A stretch of 64,000 bases of DNA from Pseudomonas gingeri (lineage in GTDB: Bacteria; Pseudomonadota; Gammaproteobacteria; Pseudomonadales; Pseudomonadaceae), in the NCBI RefSeq assembly GCF_013385425.1, contig NZ_JACAQA010000027.1, positions 62,001 to 126,000 on the forward strand, in the 5' to 3' direction. The notes under the pieces are model-generated. The model was given only the letters and a program-made list of their open reading frames with translations. It had not been told where the DNA came from and ran no database searches. Below are positions 1 to 9,068 of this stretch, in pieces; within the stretch, counting starts at the first letter, position 1; each line of letters begins with the position of its first letter. The position numbers were made by a program, and so were the translations under genes.

Positions 1-711
1 GCTCGTTGCCAGCGTATTCTCGAAGCCCTTGAAGAAGCCGACCGCGAAGCCAGCGATACCCAGCATGCCCTGCGCGGGAAATTGCGCATTTGCGCGCCGG
101 TGACCTTCGGCTCCCTGCACATGGCACAACCGCTGGCGCGTTTCATGGCCGAGCACCCGCAGCTCGATACCGAGATCGTGCTCGATGATCGTTATGTGGA
201 CTTGCATACCGCCGGTATCGACATCGCCATCCGCATCGGACGCCTGCCGGATTCGGAATTGATTGCCCGAGCGCTGGCCCCCTGCCGCATGGTGCTCTGC
301 GCGGCCCCTGCATTTCTGCAAAGGGAAGGTGTACCGTCGCGCCCCGAGGACCTGAGTGACAGTCCACGCCTGGCCTTCAGCGAAGCCGTCTCCAGCGGCG
401 CCTGGACCTTGAGCGACGCACAACAGCAACCCCATCTGATCGAAGGGCCGGTGCGCATGTATGCCAATAACATGCACATGCTGCTGGCGGCGGCCCTGGC
501 CGGACTCGGGATCGCCTACGGCCCGACCTTTGTGTTCGGGCAAGCACTGGCCGCCGGCGATCTGGTGAGGATACTGCCCGATTTCAGCGTTCCCGATCTG
601 ACCATACAGGCCGTCTACCCGACGGCCCGATACGTGCCGTCCAAGGTCCGTCGATTTATCGACTATATGGCCGCTGAATTCGAAGGTTTACCGGCCTGGG
701 ATCGTTTCTGA
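1..711 (+). CDS. LysR-family transcriptional regulator, 3' part only
   Basis: The reading frame is open from base 1, so the N-terminal winged-helix domain lies outside the window. What remains is the linker helix and the whole effector-binding domain. It begins RGKLRICAPVTFGS, a typical start of the periplasmic-binding-like fold, and contains DIAIRIGRLPDS and GLGIAYGPTFV in the places expected for the CrgA/AaeR-like LysR subgroup. It ends with TGA at 709-711 and converges on the amidohydrolase operon. The target genes and ligand cannot be told from this fragment; control of the minus-strand operon next door is possible but only inferred from proximity. Confidence 0.9.
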   Translation, partial: ARCQRILEALEEADREASDTQHALRGKLRICAPVTFGSLHMAQPLARFMAEHPQLDTEIVLDDRYVDLHTAGIDIAIRIGRLPDSELIARALAPCRMVLCAAPAFLQREGVPSRPEDLSDSPRLAFSEAVSSGAWTLSDAQQQPHLIEGPVRMYANNMHMLLAAALAGLGIAYGPTFVFGQALAAGDLVRILPDFSVPDLTIQAVYPTARYVPSKVRRFIDYMAAEFEGLPAWDRF

Positions 712-713
712 AG

Positions 714-741
714 CCGGGCGAGGCGCAAGCGCCCCGCCCGG
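714..741. terminator. Bidirectional hairpin between convergent genes
   Basis: CCGGGCG-A-GGCGC (714-726) pairs with GCGCC-C-CGCCCGG (729-741) around a two-base AA gap, giving a 12-bp stem with one mismatch. It sits exactly between the LysR stop codon and the amidohydrolase stop codon and probably ends transcription from both sides. No strong T tract follows, so it may need Rho or act mainly as an mRNA 3' stabiliser. Confidence 0.65.
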
Positions 742-749
742 TCTTCGAC

Positions 750-2597
750 TCAGAAGGCAAAACACGAACAACCAAAGGCCCCCCAGAACCCCTGGAAGTC
801 ACTGACCGGCACACTCGACATCCGCGCCCGCTCATGACCGTGGGCATGCACCCCGCAAGGACCGCTGCACTGGTGCACCTGGGCCTGCAAGGGCGAGTTC
901 GGCCGCCAGTGTCCCGGCACCTTGACCACCGGCGACCAGTCGGGGGTCACCGGCAGCGTCGGCGGCGCGAGTTTGTCGAAATCACCCGCCGCGTGCACCA
1001 CCTTGCCGTCGACCACCGTCAACACCGATTCGATCCACTTGATGGCTTCGGCGTCGACGCTGAAATAGTCCGCCGACAAGGCCACCAGGTCCGCCAGTTG
1101 CCCGACCTTGATCTGGCCTTTCTTGCCCTGCTCCGAGGAAAACCAGGCACTGCCATGGGTGTACAGCTCCAGCGCGGTTTCCCGTGGCAGCCCCTCGGGA
1201 TAGAGCTCGAGCCCGCCGACGGTACGTCCACTGACCATCCAGTACAGCGAAGTCCAGGGGTTGTAGCTCGACACCCGCGTGGCATCGGTACCCGCGCCCA
1301 CCGGCACGCCTTCGGCCAGCATGCGCTTGATCGGCGGCGTGGCCTCGGCGGCCTTGGCGCCGTAACGCTCGACGAAGTATTCACCCTGGAAGGCCATGCG
1401 GTCCTGAATGGCGATGCCGCCGCCCAACGCCCGTACCCGTTCGATGTTTTTTGGCGTGATGGTTTCGCAGTGATCGAAAAACCACGGCAGGCCATTGAAC
1501 GGAATATCCCGATTGACCTTCTCGAAGACATCCAGCATCCGCGAAATGGATTCGTCATAGGTGGCGTGCAGGCGGAACGGCCAGCGCTGTTCCACCAGAT
1601 GACGGACCACCGGCTCCAGCTCCTGCTCCATGGTCTGCGGCAGGTCAGGGCGCGGCTCGAGGAAGTCTTCGAAATCCGCCGCCGAGAACACCAGCATCTC
1701 CCCTGCGCCGTTGTGCCGAAGGAAGTCGTCGCCCTGGCCGTAGGTCACCTTGCTGGTCCAGTTCTTGAAATCCGCCAGCTCTTCCTTGGGCTTCTGGGTA
1801 AACAGGTTGTAGGCAATCCGTACGGTCAGTTGTTGTTTGGCCGCCAGTTCGTTGATGACTTCATAGTCGTCCGGATAGTTCTGGAAACCGCCGCCGGCAT
1901 CGATGGTGCTGGTGACACCCAGGCGGTTGAGTTCACGCATGAACTGGCGGGTCGAGTTGACCTGATACTCCAGCGGCAGTTTCGGCCCCTTGGCCAGGGT
2001 CGAATAGAGAATCATCGCGTTGGGCCGGGCAATCAGCATGCCGGTCGGCTCGCCCTTGGCATCGCGGACAATCTCGCCACCCGGCGGGTTCGGCGTGTCG
2101 CGGTTGTAGCCGACCACCCGCAGTGCCGCCCGGTTGAGCAAGGCGCGGTCATACAGGTGCAGGACAAACACCGGAGTGTCCGGCGCCGCCTTGTTCAGTT
2201 CTTCCAGGGTCGGCATGCGCTTTTCGGCGAACTGGAATTCGTTCCAGCCGCCCACCACCCGCACCCATTGCGGCGCGGGGGTACGCTCGGCCTGTTCCTT
2301 GAGCAGACGCAACGCATCCACCAACGAGGGCACGCCTTCCCAACGCAGTTCCAGGTTGTAGTTCAGGCCGCCACGGATCAGGTGCAGATGCGAGTCATTG
2401 AGGCCGGGGATGACGGTGCGGCCCTTGAGGTCGATTACCTGGGTGGTGCTACCGCGCAAGGCCATGGCCTCGCCGTCGTTGCCCACGGCGATAAAGCGAC
2501 CGTCCTTGATGGCTACCGCCGTGGCCTTGGGTTGGGCACGGTCGACGGTGTGCAAGCGGCCGTTGTGCAGAATCAGGTCAGCGATCACATTGCTCAT
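750..2597 (-). CDS. Amidohydrolase family 3 protein (YtcJ-like)
   Basis: A 615-residue metal-dependent hydrolase of the amidohydrolase superfamily, of the YtcJ/exoenzyme-regulatory type. The metal-binding HLH lies at residues 70-72 (NDSHLHL) after an N-terminal beta-sandwich strand that ends in TVIPGLND. A later DHCETI segment and the C-terminal GTDATRVSSYNPW segment supply further ligands expected of the family. The start at 2597 is chosen because AAGGAGAACT lies just upstream (2601-2610); the longer open frame to 2855 runs into the previous gene and lacks family similarity. It is the last gene of an operon with an ABM monooxygenase, DoxX and an isochorismatase-like hydrolase. The substrate is unknown. 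There is no signal peptide, so it is probably cytoplasmic. Confidence 0.9.
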   Translation of the reverse strand: MSNVIADLILHNGRLHTVDRAQPKATAVAIKDGRFIAVGNDGEAMALRGSTTQVIDLKGRTVIPGLNDSHLHLIRGGLNYNLELRWEGVPSLVDALRLLKEQAERTPAPQWVRVVGGWNEFQFAEKRMPTLEELNKAAPDTPVFVLHLYDRALLNRAALRVVGYNRDTPNPPGGEIVRDAKGEPTGMLIARPNAMILYSTLAKGPKLPLEYQVNSTRQFMRELNRLGVTSTIDAGGGFQNYPDDYEVINELAAKQQLTVRIAYNLFTQKPKEELADFKNWTSKVTYGQGDDFLRHNGAGEMLVFSAADFEDFLEPRPDLPQTMEQELEPVVRHLVEQRWPFRLHATYDESISRMLDVFEKVNRDIPFNGLPWFFDHCETITPKNIERVRALGGGIAIQDRMAFQGEYFVERYGAKAAEATPPIKRMLAEGVPVGAGTDATRVSSYNPWTSLYWMVSGRTVGGLELYPEGLPRETALELYTHGSAWFSSEQGKKGQIKVGQLADLVALSADYFSVDAEAIKWIESVLTVVDGKVVHAAGDFDKLAPPTLPVTPDWSPVVKVPGHWRPNSPLQAQVHQCSGPCGVHAHGHERARMSSVPVSDFQGFWGAFGCSCFAF

Positions 2598-2638
2598 ATC
2601 AGTTCTCCTTGCTTGACGGAATGTAACGGTCAGCGAAA

Positions 2639-3214
2639 TCAGTGGTTGGCCGGTTGCAGCCAGCGGCTGAACAGACGGGTCACACGGGGCATGAACACAT
2701 AGACCACCAGCAACACGATGCTCAAGGTGATCAGCACATTGGCTTGTACGTAGCCGCCCAACCAGGGCAGCAGCGTGAACAGCGGACGCCACAACATCGG
2801 TACGACAAAACTCAGCGGCAGGATCACCAGGAAGGTCACGCAGGCCTGCTTCCAACGCGGCACCGGACTGGGCGAACCGACTTCGGCCGGCGTGAACCAG
2901 AATTCGCGGTCGGCGTTGATTTCGGTCTGGTCGCCATCGGCCAGCATGGGCTGGGCCTCTTCTACCAACTCACGACGGTCATTGGAGTCCAACCAGTGTT
3001 GCAGTTGTTCGGTAGAGGCAAAACGCAGCACGCTGGTAAACAACGTTTGCCCGTGGCTATGCCCACGCACCACATCGACACCGAGGTGCCCCGGATAACT
3101 GCGCGCCATGGTGACGATGCGCCGCAGCCAGGTTTCATAGGCCTGGTCCTGGCCTTTCTTGATCCGATGACGGACCAGCAGGGTCACCACGCCATCCAGC
3201 AATTCGATATTCAT
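2639..3214 (-). CDS. Antibiotic biosynthesis monooxygenase-domain membrane protein
   Basis: A 191-residue protein with an N-terminal ABM (dimeric alpha-beta barrel) domain over residues 8-100, containing the typical GHLGVDVVR and LHW/LQHW elements, followed by two hydrophobic helices (about 125-150 and 155-180). This ABM plus C-terminal double-TM layout is a known pseudomonad arrangement. The ATG at 3212-3214 overlaps the TCA (TGA) of the upstream DoxX gene by four bases, so the two genes are translationally coupled. The barrel may be a cofactor-free oxygenase or only a ligand-binding module; the substrate is unknown. Confidence 0.85.
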   Translation of the reverse strand: MNIELLDGVVTLLVRHRIKKGQDQAYETWLRRIVTMARSYPGHLGVDVVRGHSHGQTLFTSVLRFASTEQLQHWLDSNDRRELVEEAQPMLADGDQTEINADREFWFTPAEVGSPSPVPRWKQACVTFLVILPLSFVVPMLWRPLFTLLPWLGGYVQANVLITLSIVLLVVYVFMPRVTRLFSRWLQPANH

Positions 3215-3645
3215 GGGTGAAGACTCCCCGGGCGGGTGAACGCGCTGAAACGCCGCTCCAGAGCGATGCTCCCGGAACCACCGATCAGCAAGGCGACGAA
3301 GACGATCAGCAGCAACCAGGCGAATTGCCCTTCGGCCAGGCTCCACTCCGGGTGTACCCACACCAGTGAAACCAGCAGCAGGAACAGCACCGGCAGCGTA
3401 GCCAGGCGGGTCAACAGGCCAAGGATAATCAGCAACGGGCACAGCACTTCGGCGAAAATCGCCAGGCTCAGGGTCAGGTGCGCCCCCAGGCCGAAAGGGT
3501 CTTCGATCAATGTCAGTTGATGTTGGAAGTCCAGCAGCTTGGGCAAGCCATGGACCCGTAACAACAAGGCCGAACCGGCCAGGCGTAACCAGAGCAGCGC
3601 CCAGTCAGCCGAAGTGCGAGAGGACAACAAGGGGCGAGTGACCAT
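3211..3645 (-). CDS. DoxX family membrane protein
   Basis: A 144-residue integral membrane protein with four predicted hydrophobic segments and the DoxX hallmark LRLAGSALLLRVHGLPKLLD near the N-terminus (the HGxPK region). DoxX-type proteins are quinol-interacting or redox-partner membrane subunits in several settings. Here it is co-transcribed with an isochorismatase-like hydrolase upstream (69-bp gap) and an ABM protein downstream (4-bp overlap). That association with redox or small-molecule detoxification genes is common in pseudomonads, but the actual reaction is not known. Confidence 0.85.
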   Translation of the reverse strand: MVTRPLLSSRTSADWALLWLRLAGSALLLRVHGLPKLLDFQHQLTLIEDPFGLGAHLTLSLAIFAEVLCPLLIILGLLTRLATLPVLFLLLVSLVWVHPEWSLAEGQFAWLLLIVFVALLIGGSGSIALERRFSAFTRPGSLHP

Positions 3646-3714
3646 GTCAGGTATCCCTGTGAAGGCTTGAGGCGATGAGGTGTCGGGCGCGACCCACGCG
3701 CCCGACTCACGTCA

Positions 3715-4359
3715 CTACTTGGCTTGGCGTTGCGGCGCGTTGTGCACCATGGTGTAGGCGTAGTCCACGCCCATGCCGTAGGCGCCGCTGTGCTCGCGCA
3801 CCAGATCCATCACCGCGTCGTAGGTTTCCTTGTGCGCCCAGTCACGCTGGAACTCCAGCAGTACCTGCTGCCAGGTCACCGGGACGGCACCGGCCTGAAT
3901 CATCCGTTGCACGGACATGTCGTGGGCTTCCTGGGTGGTGCCCCCGGACGCGTCGGTGACGATGTACACCTCGTAACCTTCAGCCAGGGCTTCCAGGGCC
4001 GGGAAGTTCAGGCACACCTCGGTCCACAGTGCAGCCATGATCAGCTTCTTGCGACCGGTGGCCTTCACCGCCTCGACGAATTTCTTGTCTTCCCAGGAGT
4101 TCATCGAGGTGCGCTCGATGGGCTGCTGGTCCGGGTGCACCGCCAGTAGTTCCGGCCAGATGTAGCCGCTGAAGCTCTTGGTTTCCACCGAGGTGAAGAT
4201 CGTCGGCACATTGAAGATCTTCGCCGCCTTGGCCAGGCCCACGGTGTTGTTCTTCAGGGTCTGGCGATCGATCGATTGCACGCCGAAGGACATCTGCGGC
4301 TGGTGGTCGATCAGGATCAGGGTGGAGTTGGTTGGGTTCAGCAGTTCACGAATAGACAT
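3715..4359 (-). CDS. Isochorismatase-like cysteine hydrolase (YcaC type)
   Basis: A 214-residue cysteine hydrolase of the YcaC branch of the isochorismatase-like superfamily. D18 (LILIDHQ) and the nucleophile C116 (TEVCLNFP) fit the family's Asp/Cys pair, followed by the DASGGTTQEAHD segment typical of YcaC orthologues, which form octamers. The natural substrate of YcaC is not known. It is the first gene of the four-gene minus-strand operon, directly behind the 308-bp spacer that separates it from topB, so the operon promoter should lie between 4360 and about 4520. Confidence 0.9.
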   Translation of the reverse strand: MSIRELLNPTNSTLILIDHQPQMSFGVQSIDRQTLKNNTVGLAKAAKIFNVPTIFTSVETKSFSGYIWPELLAVHPDQQPIERTSMNSWEDKKFVEAVKATGRKKLIMAALWTEVCLNFPALEALAEGYEVYIVTDASGGTTQEAHDMSVQRMIQAGAVPVTWQQVLLEFQRDWAHKETYDAVMDLVREHSGAYGMGVDYAYTMVHNAPQRQAK

Positions 4360-4499
4360 GGCGCGTTCCTTTTGATGTCGAGTAGTGGTGCGTTCGGTTT
4401 GTCAGGCGGGCCTGGCGCCCTCCGTTGGGAGGTCCGTGCTGCCTGGCTTGGATGTCACTTTAGGCGCCTGAGAAAATCGAGACAATTACCCTAAACCGG

Positions 4500-4512
4500 G
4501 AATCATTGATTC
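4500..4512. promoter_or_regulatory. Dyad in the ycaC-like/topB spacer (possible operator)
   Basis: The 308-bp spacer 4360-4667 holds no gene. Its centre is A/T-rich and contains a perfect GAATCA/TGATTC dyad around one base, flanked by two GACAATT copies (at about 4480 and 4522). This is the likely promoter/operator zone of the minus-strand operon and perhaps of topB. No regulator is assigned. Confidence 0.35.
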
Positions 4513-4667
4513 TATAAAAGGGACAATTGAGTCTTGCCTACTATCTGCGCGCATGAACTATAGTTGATGAAATAAAGCTGTATGTTTATACAGATAATGA
4601 TTGCCTGATCGCCCGACACTGAGCATGCTGTCCGACTTCAAGACCCCGCGCTGAAATGAGAGTGGTT

Positions 4668-6614
4668 ATGCGCTTGTTCCTCTGTGAGAAGCCCTCCCAG
4701 GCCAAAGACATTGCTGCGGTGCTCGGTGCCACGCGGCGTGGCGACGGCTGCTGGGTGGGGCCGAATGCCACCGTCACCTGGTGCATCGGCCACCTGCTGG
4801 AAACCGCCCCGCCGGATGCCTACGACGCCCGCTACAAGCGCTGGGTGCTGGCCGACCTGCCGATCGTTCCGGAAAAATGGAAGATGCAGGTCAAGCCCAA
4901 GACCGCCAGCCAGTACAAGGCGGTCAAGCGCCTGCTGGGCGAGGCCGGGGAGTTGGTGATCGCCACCGACGCCGACCGCGAAGGGGAAATGATCGCCCGT
5001 GAACTGGTGGAGCATTGTCGCTATCGCGGGCCGATCCAGCGGCTCTGGCTGTCGGCGCTGGACGATGCCTCGATCCGCAAGGCGCTGGCGGCGCTCAAGC
5101 CCGGCGTCGAGACCTTTTCGCTCTATCACTCGGCCCTGGGACGCTCGCGGGCCGACTGGCTGATCGGCATGAACATGAGCCGCCTGTTCACCCTGCTCGG
5201 CCGCCAGTCCGGTTATCAGGGCGTGTTGCCGGTCGGACGGGTACAGACACCGACCCTGCGCCTGGTGGTGGACCGTGACCGTAGCATCGCCGACTTCGTG
5301 CCGGTGGCTTACTGGGCGATCGACGTGCACCTGCTGCACGACGGCCAGCCCTTTATCGCCCAGTGGCGCGCGCCGTCGGATGCCTGTGACGATCAGGACC
5401 GCTGCCTCAACCAGGCCCTCGCCCAACAGGCCGCGAGCGACATGGGCGCGGCGTCCAGCGCCCGGGTGGTGAAGCTCAAGACCGAGCGGATTCGCGAGGC
5501 TGCACCCCTGCCCTTTGATCTGGGCACCTTGCAGGAAGTCTGCTCGAAAAGGCTCGGGCTGGGCGCCCAGGAGACACTGGATATTGCCCAGTCACTGTAC
5601 GAAACCCACAAGGTCATCACCTACCCGCGCAGTGATTGCGGCTTTCTGCCCCTGAGCCAGCACGGCGACGCCGGTCGGGTATTGGCGGCACTGGAACGGG
5701 CTGATCCAAGCCTGGACAAACTGGCGCCGTATCTCGATCCGACACGCCGTTCGCGAGCCTGGAACGACGCCAAGGTCACCGCCCACCACGGTATTATCCC
5801 GACGGGCACCGGCGCCAGCCTCGAACGTTTGCAGGGCAAGCCGCGCGCCGTCTACAGCCTGATTCGCGCCCGTTACCTGGCGCAATTCCTGCCCAATCAC
5901 GAATACGACCGGACCCAGGCCGATTTCGATTGTGCGGCGCAGGCATTGCGGGCCGTAGGCAAACAGATCGTCGAGCCGGGCTGGAAACGTGCCCTGCCTG
6001 AAGCGCTGGCGCCGGCCAAGGGCCGCGAAGCCCCCGAGCCGCAGGCCTTGCCGGCGTTGCGCGAAGGCACCGAATGCACGGTGAGCCGGGTCGACCTCAA
6101 GGATCTCTGGACCCAACCCCCCAAACCTTTCACCGAAGGCGACCTGATCAAGGCGATGAAAAACGTCGCCAAGTATGTGGAGGACCCACGCCTCAAACAG
6201 AAACTCAAGGACACCACCGGCATCGGCACCGAAGCCACACGCGCCGGCATCATCCAGGGTTTGCTCGATCGAAGTTATCTGGTCAAGCATGGCAAAAGCC
6301 TGTCAGCGACCCCGGCGGCCTTCAGCCTGATCGATGCGGTACCGCGGGCGATTGCCGACCCGGGCACCACGGCGATCTGGGAACAGGCATTGGACATGGT
6401 GCAAAGCGGCGAGATGAGCCTGGAAGAGTTTGTCGCCAAGCAGGCAGCCTGGATGAGCAAGCAGGTAGGACGTTGTGTCGAGTTGAAGCTGCAGATCACC
6501 ATGCCGGCCGGAATGACGGGACAAGGCGCGGCGCCCTGGAAGAAGAAGCGCAAGGCAGCGGGAGCCAAGACAGGCAGGACCCGGCGTACGCCGAAGTCGG
6601 CGGCCAACTCCTGA
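4668..6614 (+). CDS. topB: DNA topoisomerase III
   Basis: A 648-residue type IA topoisomerase III. It starts MRLFLCEKPSQAKDIA, the Toprim N-terminus (E. coli TopB begins MRLFIAEKPS), so the ATG at 4668 is preferred to an in-frame ATG 12 bases earlier. The Toprim acidic motif DADREGEMIARE lies near residue 103, the active-site tyrosine is Y319 in ITYPRSDCGF, and IGTEATRAGI lies near residue 524. The C-terminus ends in a short Lys/Arg-rich tail rather than zinc ribbons, as usual for TopB. It relaxes negatively supercoiled DNA and decatenates replication intermediates. The gene stands alone and is followed by a REP-type hairpin. Confidence 0.97.
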   Translation: MRLFLCEKPSQAKDIAAVLGATRRGDGCWVGPNATVTWCIGHLLETAPPDAYDARYKRWVLADLPIVPEKWKMQVKPKTASQYKAVKRLLGEAGELVIATDADREGEMIARELVEHCRYRGPIQRLWLSALDDASIRKALAALKPGVETFSLYHSALGRSRADWLIGMNMSRLFTLLGRQSGYQGVLPVGRVQTPTLRLVVDRDRSIADFVPVAYWAIDVHLLHDGQPFIAQWRAPSDACDDQDRCLNQALAQQAASDMGAASSARVVKLKTERIREAAPLPFDLGTLQEVCSKRLGLGAQETLDIAQSLYETHKVITYPRSDCGFLPLSQHGDAGRVLAALERADPSLDKLAPYLDPTRRSRAWNDAKVTAHHGIIPTGTGASLERLQGKPRAVYSLIRARYLAQFLPNHEYDRTQADFDCAAQALRAVGKQIVEPGWKRALPEALAPAKGREAPEPQALPALREGTECTVSRVDLKDLWTQPPKPFTEGDLIKAMKNVAKYVEDPRLKQKLKDTTGIGTEATRAGIIQGLLDRSYLVKHGKSLSATPAAFSLIDAVPRAIADPGTTAIWEQALDMVQSGEMSLEEFVAKQAAWMSKQVGRCVELKLQITMPAGMTGQGAAPWKKKRKAAGAKTGRTRRTPKSAANS

Positions 6615-6623
6615 CTGATCGAA

Positions 6624-6649
6624 CGTTCCCACGCCGGAGCGTGGGAACG
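6624..6649. repeat. REP-type hairpin CGTTCCCACGC/GCGTGGGAACG
   Basis: An 11-bp perfect inverted repeat around a CGGA loop, ten bases after the topB stop. The CGTTCCCACG arm is one of the recurrent extragenic palindromes of fluorescens-group genomes. It may protect the mRNA 3' end or act as a terminator. Confidence 0.75.
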
Positions 6650-6688
6650 ATCACATCAGGGCTTATGCGAGCGCCATGGCTGCTGTCG

Positions 6689-7243
6689 TCACTTCACCTT
6701 TCTGCTCAGGTCATCGACGTTGCGTTTCAGACTGTCCAGATCACGCTGCTGATCACTGATATCGCGCTTGAGGCCGGACAACTCACTGGAACTCGAACTG
6801 GAGCTTGAGCCTGAACTGCGCTTGAGGTCGTCCACCTGGCTGGTCAACTTTTCGATAGCGCGATCCTGATCGCTGACACTGCGTTTGAGGCCGGAAAGAT
6901 CGCTGCTGTTCGAACTGGAATTGGAGCCGGAACCACTGTTGCGCTTGAGTTCCTCGATGACACGTGCCTGATCGTTGATGATCTTCTTCAGGTTCTCCAA
7001 TTCATCGGCATTGCGCTTCTGCAGGTTTTCCATCTTCTGCAAGTCATCCACCGTGAAATCGGTATTGCGCAGCGAGTGCCCGGAACCCGAACCACCATGG
7101 GTCGCGGCGAGATGATCAAAACCCGAAGCACTGAGATTATCGACCTCCACCGCGGCCTGGGCCGGAAGCGCCAAGCCACCCAGCAGCAGGACCAGCAAGC
7201 CAGTGGCGGGAATCGTGAACGAGGGTTTGAAACGAGCGAGCAT
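6689..7243 (-). CDS. Exported coiled-coil protein with Ser-rich linkers
   Basis: A 184-residue secreted or periplasmic protein of unknown function. Residues 1-30 form a Sec signal peptide (hydrophobic LLVLLLGGLA, cleavage probably after AQA). The rest is a heptad-patterned coiled coil cut by two Ser/Gly-rich linkers. The block LSGLKR-S/D-hinge-LTSQVDDLKR recurs, suggesting internal duplication of a unit of about 38 residues. The start at 7243 is preferred over 7279 because the signal peptide follows directly and an AAGGA lies upstream. It is transcribed alone toward the topB REP hairpin. Pseudomonads carry similar small LKR-repeat proteins of no known role. Confidence 0.75.
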   Translation of the reverse strand: MLARFKPSFTIPATGLLVLLLGGLALPAQAAVEVDNLSASGFDHLAATHGGSGSGHSLRNTDFTVDDLQKMENLQKRNADELENLKKIINDQARVIEELKRNSGSGSNSSSNSSDLSGLKRSVSDQDRAIEKLTSQVDDLKRSSGSSSSSSSSELSGLKRDISDQQRDLDSLKRNVDDLSRKVK

Positions 7244-7352
7244 CACTGAGCGTCCTTGTGAAGTGCCGAGATGGCACATAGCTATGACTCACTTTTCCAA
7301 AACTGGTTCCGCTCCCGATGTTCTGGCTTCAGGCTGCCCGGAACCACGGCAA

Positions 7353-7805
7353 TCATGGGATGTCCAGCAACTGCCGCATGTTCCGATGGCGTGCATCAAA
7401 GATGCGATTCATGTACGCATCGACAAACAGCCACTCCAGCGCCGCACCACCGATAGCCCGATAGGTAACCCGGTCGGTATAGAGCGTCCCGCCCTCGGCG
7501 GCCTCGACCCGGTGCTCATGGCGAAACGCACTGAGCGGCCCCCTGACCATCTCATCGATAAAGTGCTGATTGTCTCTAACCTCACGAATACGCACGGTCC
7601 AGTTGGCCGGGATAAAACCGAACATCCAGTGCCGGAAACGGAACTCGCGCCCCAGCTCGATCCGCAGGTCGGCGATGTCGACCTTGCCCAGCGGCGTGAC
7701 ACGCTCCGGAAAAATCTTCGGGAAGTTGGCCCCCTCCAGGCAAAAATCGAACACTTCGGCGCAACTGCGCCCTTTGATCAACGTGGTCTTTTCCAATACA
7801 GGCAT
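7353..7805 (-). CDS. SRPBCC (START-like) family protein
   Basis: A 150-residue single-domain protein with the helix-grip pattern of the SRPBCC superfamily. It opens with LEKTTLIKGRSCAEVFDF (first strand and helix), has FRHWMFGFIPANWTVRI in the cavity-wall strands, and ends in the long C-terminal helix VDAYMNRIFDARHRNMRQLL. Such proteins bind hydrophobic ligands. Its orthologues are usually annotated as cyclase/dehydrase or ligand-binding protein. Two starts are possible: 7823 (156 residues) and 7805 (150 residues). The second fits the usual family N-terminus. Function unknown. Confidence 0.75.
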   Translation of the reverse strand: MPVLEKTTLIKGRSCAEVFDFCLEGANFPKIFPERVTPLGKVDIADLRIELGREFRFRHWMFGFIPANWTVRIREVRDNQHFIDEMVRGPLSAFRHEHRVEAAEGGTLYTDRVTYRAIGGAALEWLFVDAYMNRIFDARHRNMRQLLDIP

Positions 7806-8173
7806 ATGGCGCGCGCTCTTCAAATGGGTTTGGCAACCGGCCAGGAAACGCCGACGCCAGATTGATCATTCGACACTAGATCAATATGGCCTTCCAGCAT
7901 CATTGAAAAGATAACGACCGACAGGGCACGATATTCAGTAGACCTGAACCGTCAGGGATCTCTGACGCCCAGGCCTGAGAGTCGCTTCTCAGAATGGAAC
8001 TGGCCAGGTCGCTATCATATTGGGTCGCCGGTGTCGGCGGCTCGAAAGGCGCCCGGAACCGTTGCGGCGACAAGGCAAACTCAACACTATTGACCATGTT
8101 GGCGGGGCGCGCTTCCTGAACACCCAGGCAGCGTATCCAGGGAGTGCTTTCCCGCACATCAAAGGAACGAAAT
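7806..8173. other. 368-bp spacer, no confident gene
   Basis: This spacer separates the divergent SRPBCC and SPFH genes. A 65-codon minus-strand open frame (8097 down to 7900) exists, but it has no ribosome-binding site and no recognisable family. The SPFH promoter should lie in the right half; nothing else stands out. Confidence 0.5.
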
Positions 8174-9046
8174 ATGACCCGTAATATGATCGGCAGCGCG
8201 GTTGGCGGTGCGGCTGCATTGATCCTGCTCATTGTGTTTTTCGGCAGTTGGTACACCGTGGATGAAACCGAGCGCGGCGTACTTCTGAGAAACGGCGCGC
8301 TCGTCGGTGTGGTGGACCCCGGGTTGTCGTTCAAGACACCCTTCATTGAAACGGTCAAGCTGATCAGTACCCAGAGCCAGGTTTCGGCCTATGAAAATCT
8401 CCAGGCCTACAGCAAGGACCAGCAATCGGCGCAACTCAAGGTCTCGGTGTCGTGGCACGTCGCCCCTTCCGATGTCGCCAAGGTGTACACCCAGTTCAAG
8501 GATATCGAGGGCATTCGCGACCGACTGATCAGCCGCCAGGTACCGACCCAGGTCGAGAACGTCTTCGGCCAGTTCAACGCCGTGGCCGCCGTGCAGAACC
8601 GTGTCCAACTGGTCAATGATATTTCCGCCGCGATCAAGACGGCGATCACCGGGCCGGTGATGATCGACAGCGTGCAGGTCGAGAACATCGACTTCAGCGA
8701 TGCCTATGAGAAAGCCATCGAGGCACGCATGGCCGCCGAGGTGCAGGTCAAGACCCGCGAACAGCAACTGGCCACCGAACAGGTCCAGGCACAGATCCGC
8801 GTGACCCAGGCACAAGCCGAGGCCGACGCACAGCTGGCGCAGGCCAAGGCCGATGCCCAGGCCACCGAACTGCGCGGCCGAGCCGAGGCGGAAGCGATCA
8901 AGGCCCGCGCCCAGGCATTGGCGAGCAACCAGAACCTGGTGGAGTTGACCAAGGCGGAGCGCTGGAATGGTGTACTGCCGACAACGGTATTGCCGAGCGG
9001 CTCCCTGCCCTTTATCGATGTCCGGCAGGAGCGCAAATCCGACTGA
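8174..9046 (+). CDS. SPFH/Band 7 (prohibitin-like) membrane protein
   Basis: A 290-residue protein with an N-terminal membrane helix (residues 8-28) and a prohibitin-homology domain (about 30-200, beginning VDETERGVLLRNGALVG). A long Ala/Gln/Glu-rich coiled coil then carries EVQVKTREQQLATEQ-type repeats. Proteins of this kind form large membrane rings and organise lipid domains or FtsH-type proteases. This one resembles the stand-alone prohibitin type rather than paired HflK/HflC, because there is no partner gene. ATG 8174 has AAAGGAACG upstream; the more distal in-frame start at 8144 is less likely. Confidence 0.9.
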   Translation: MTRNMIGSAVGGAAALILLIVFFGSWYTVDETERGVLLRNGALVGVVDPGLSFKTPFIETVKLISTQSQVSAYENLQAYSKDQQSAQLKVSVSWHVAPSDVAKVYTQFKDIEGIRDRLISRQVPTQVENVFGQFNAVAAVQNRVQLVNDISAAIKTAITGPVMIDSVQVENIDFSDAYEKAIEARMAAEVQVKTREQQLATEQVQAQIRVTQAQAEADAQLAQAKADAQATELRGRAEAEAIKARAQALASNQNLVELTKAERWNGVLPTTVLPSGSLPFIDVRQERKSD

Positions 9047-9068
9047 TTGCGGGCCCGTCGAGCGGCGG

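Noticed and set aside
834..2702. A 622-codon plus-strand open frame opposite the amidohydrolase gene
   Set aside because: It is the antisense of a well-supported family protein in high-GC DNA. No domain, ribosome-binding site or plausible composition is seen.
7900..8097. A 65-codon minus-strand frame in the SRPBCC/SPFH spacer
   Set aside because: There is no ribosome-binding site and no recognisable family. The codons look plausible but do not support a call.
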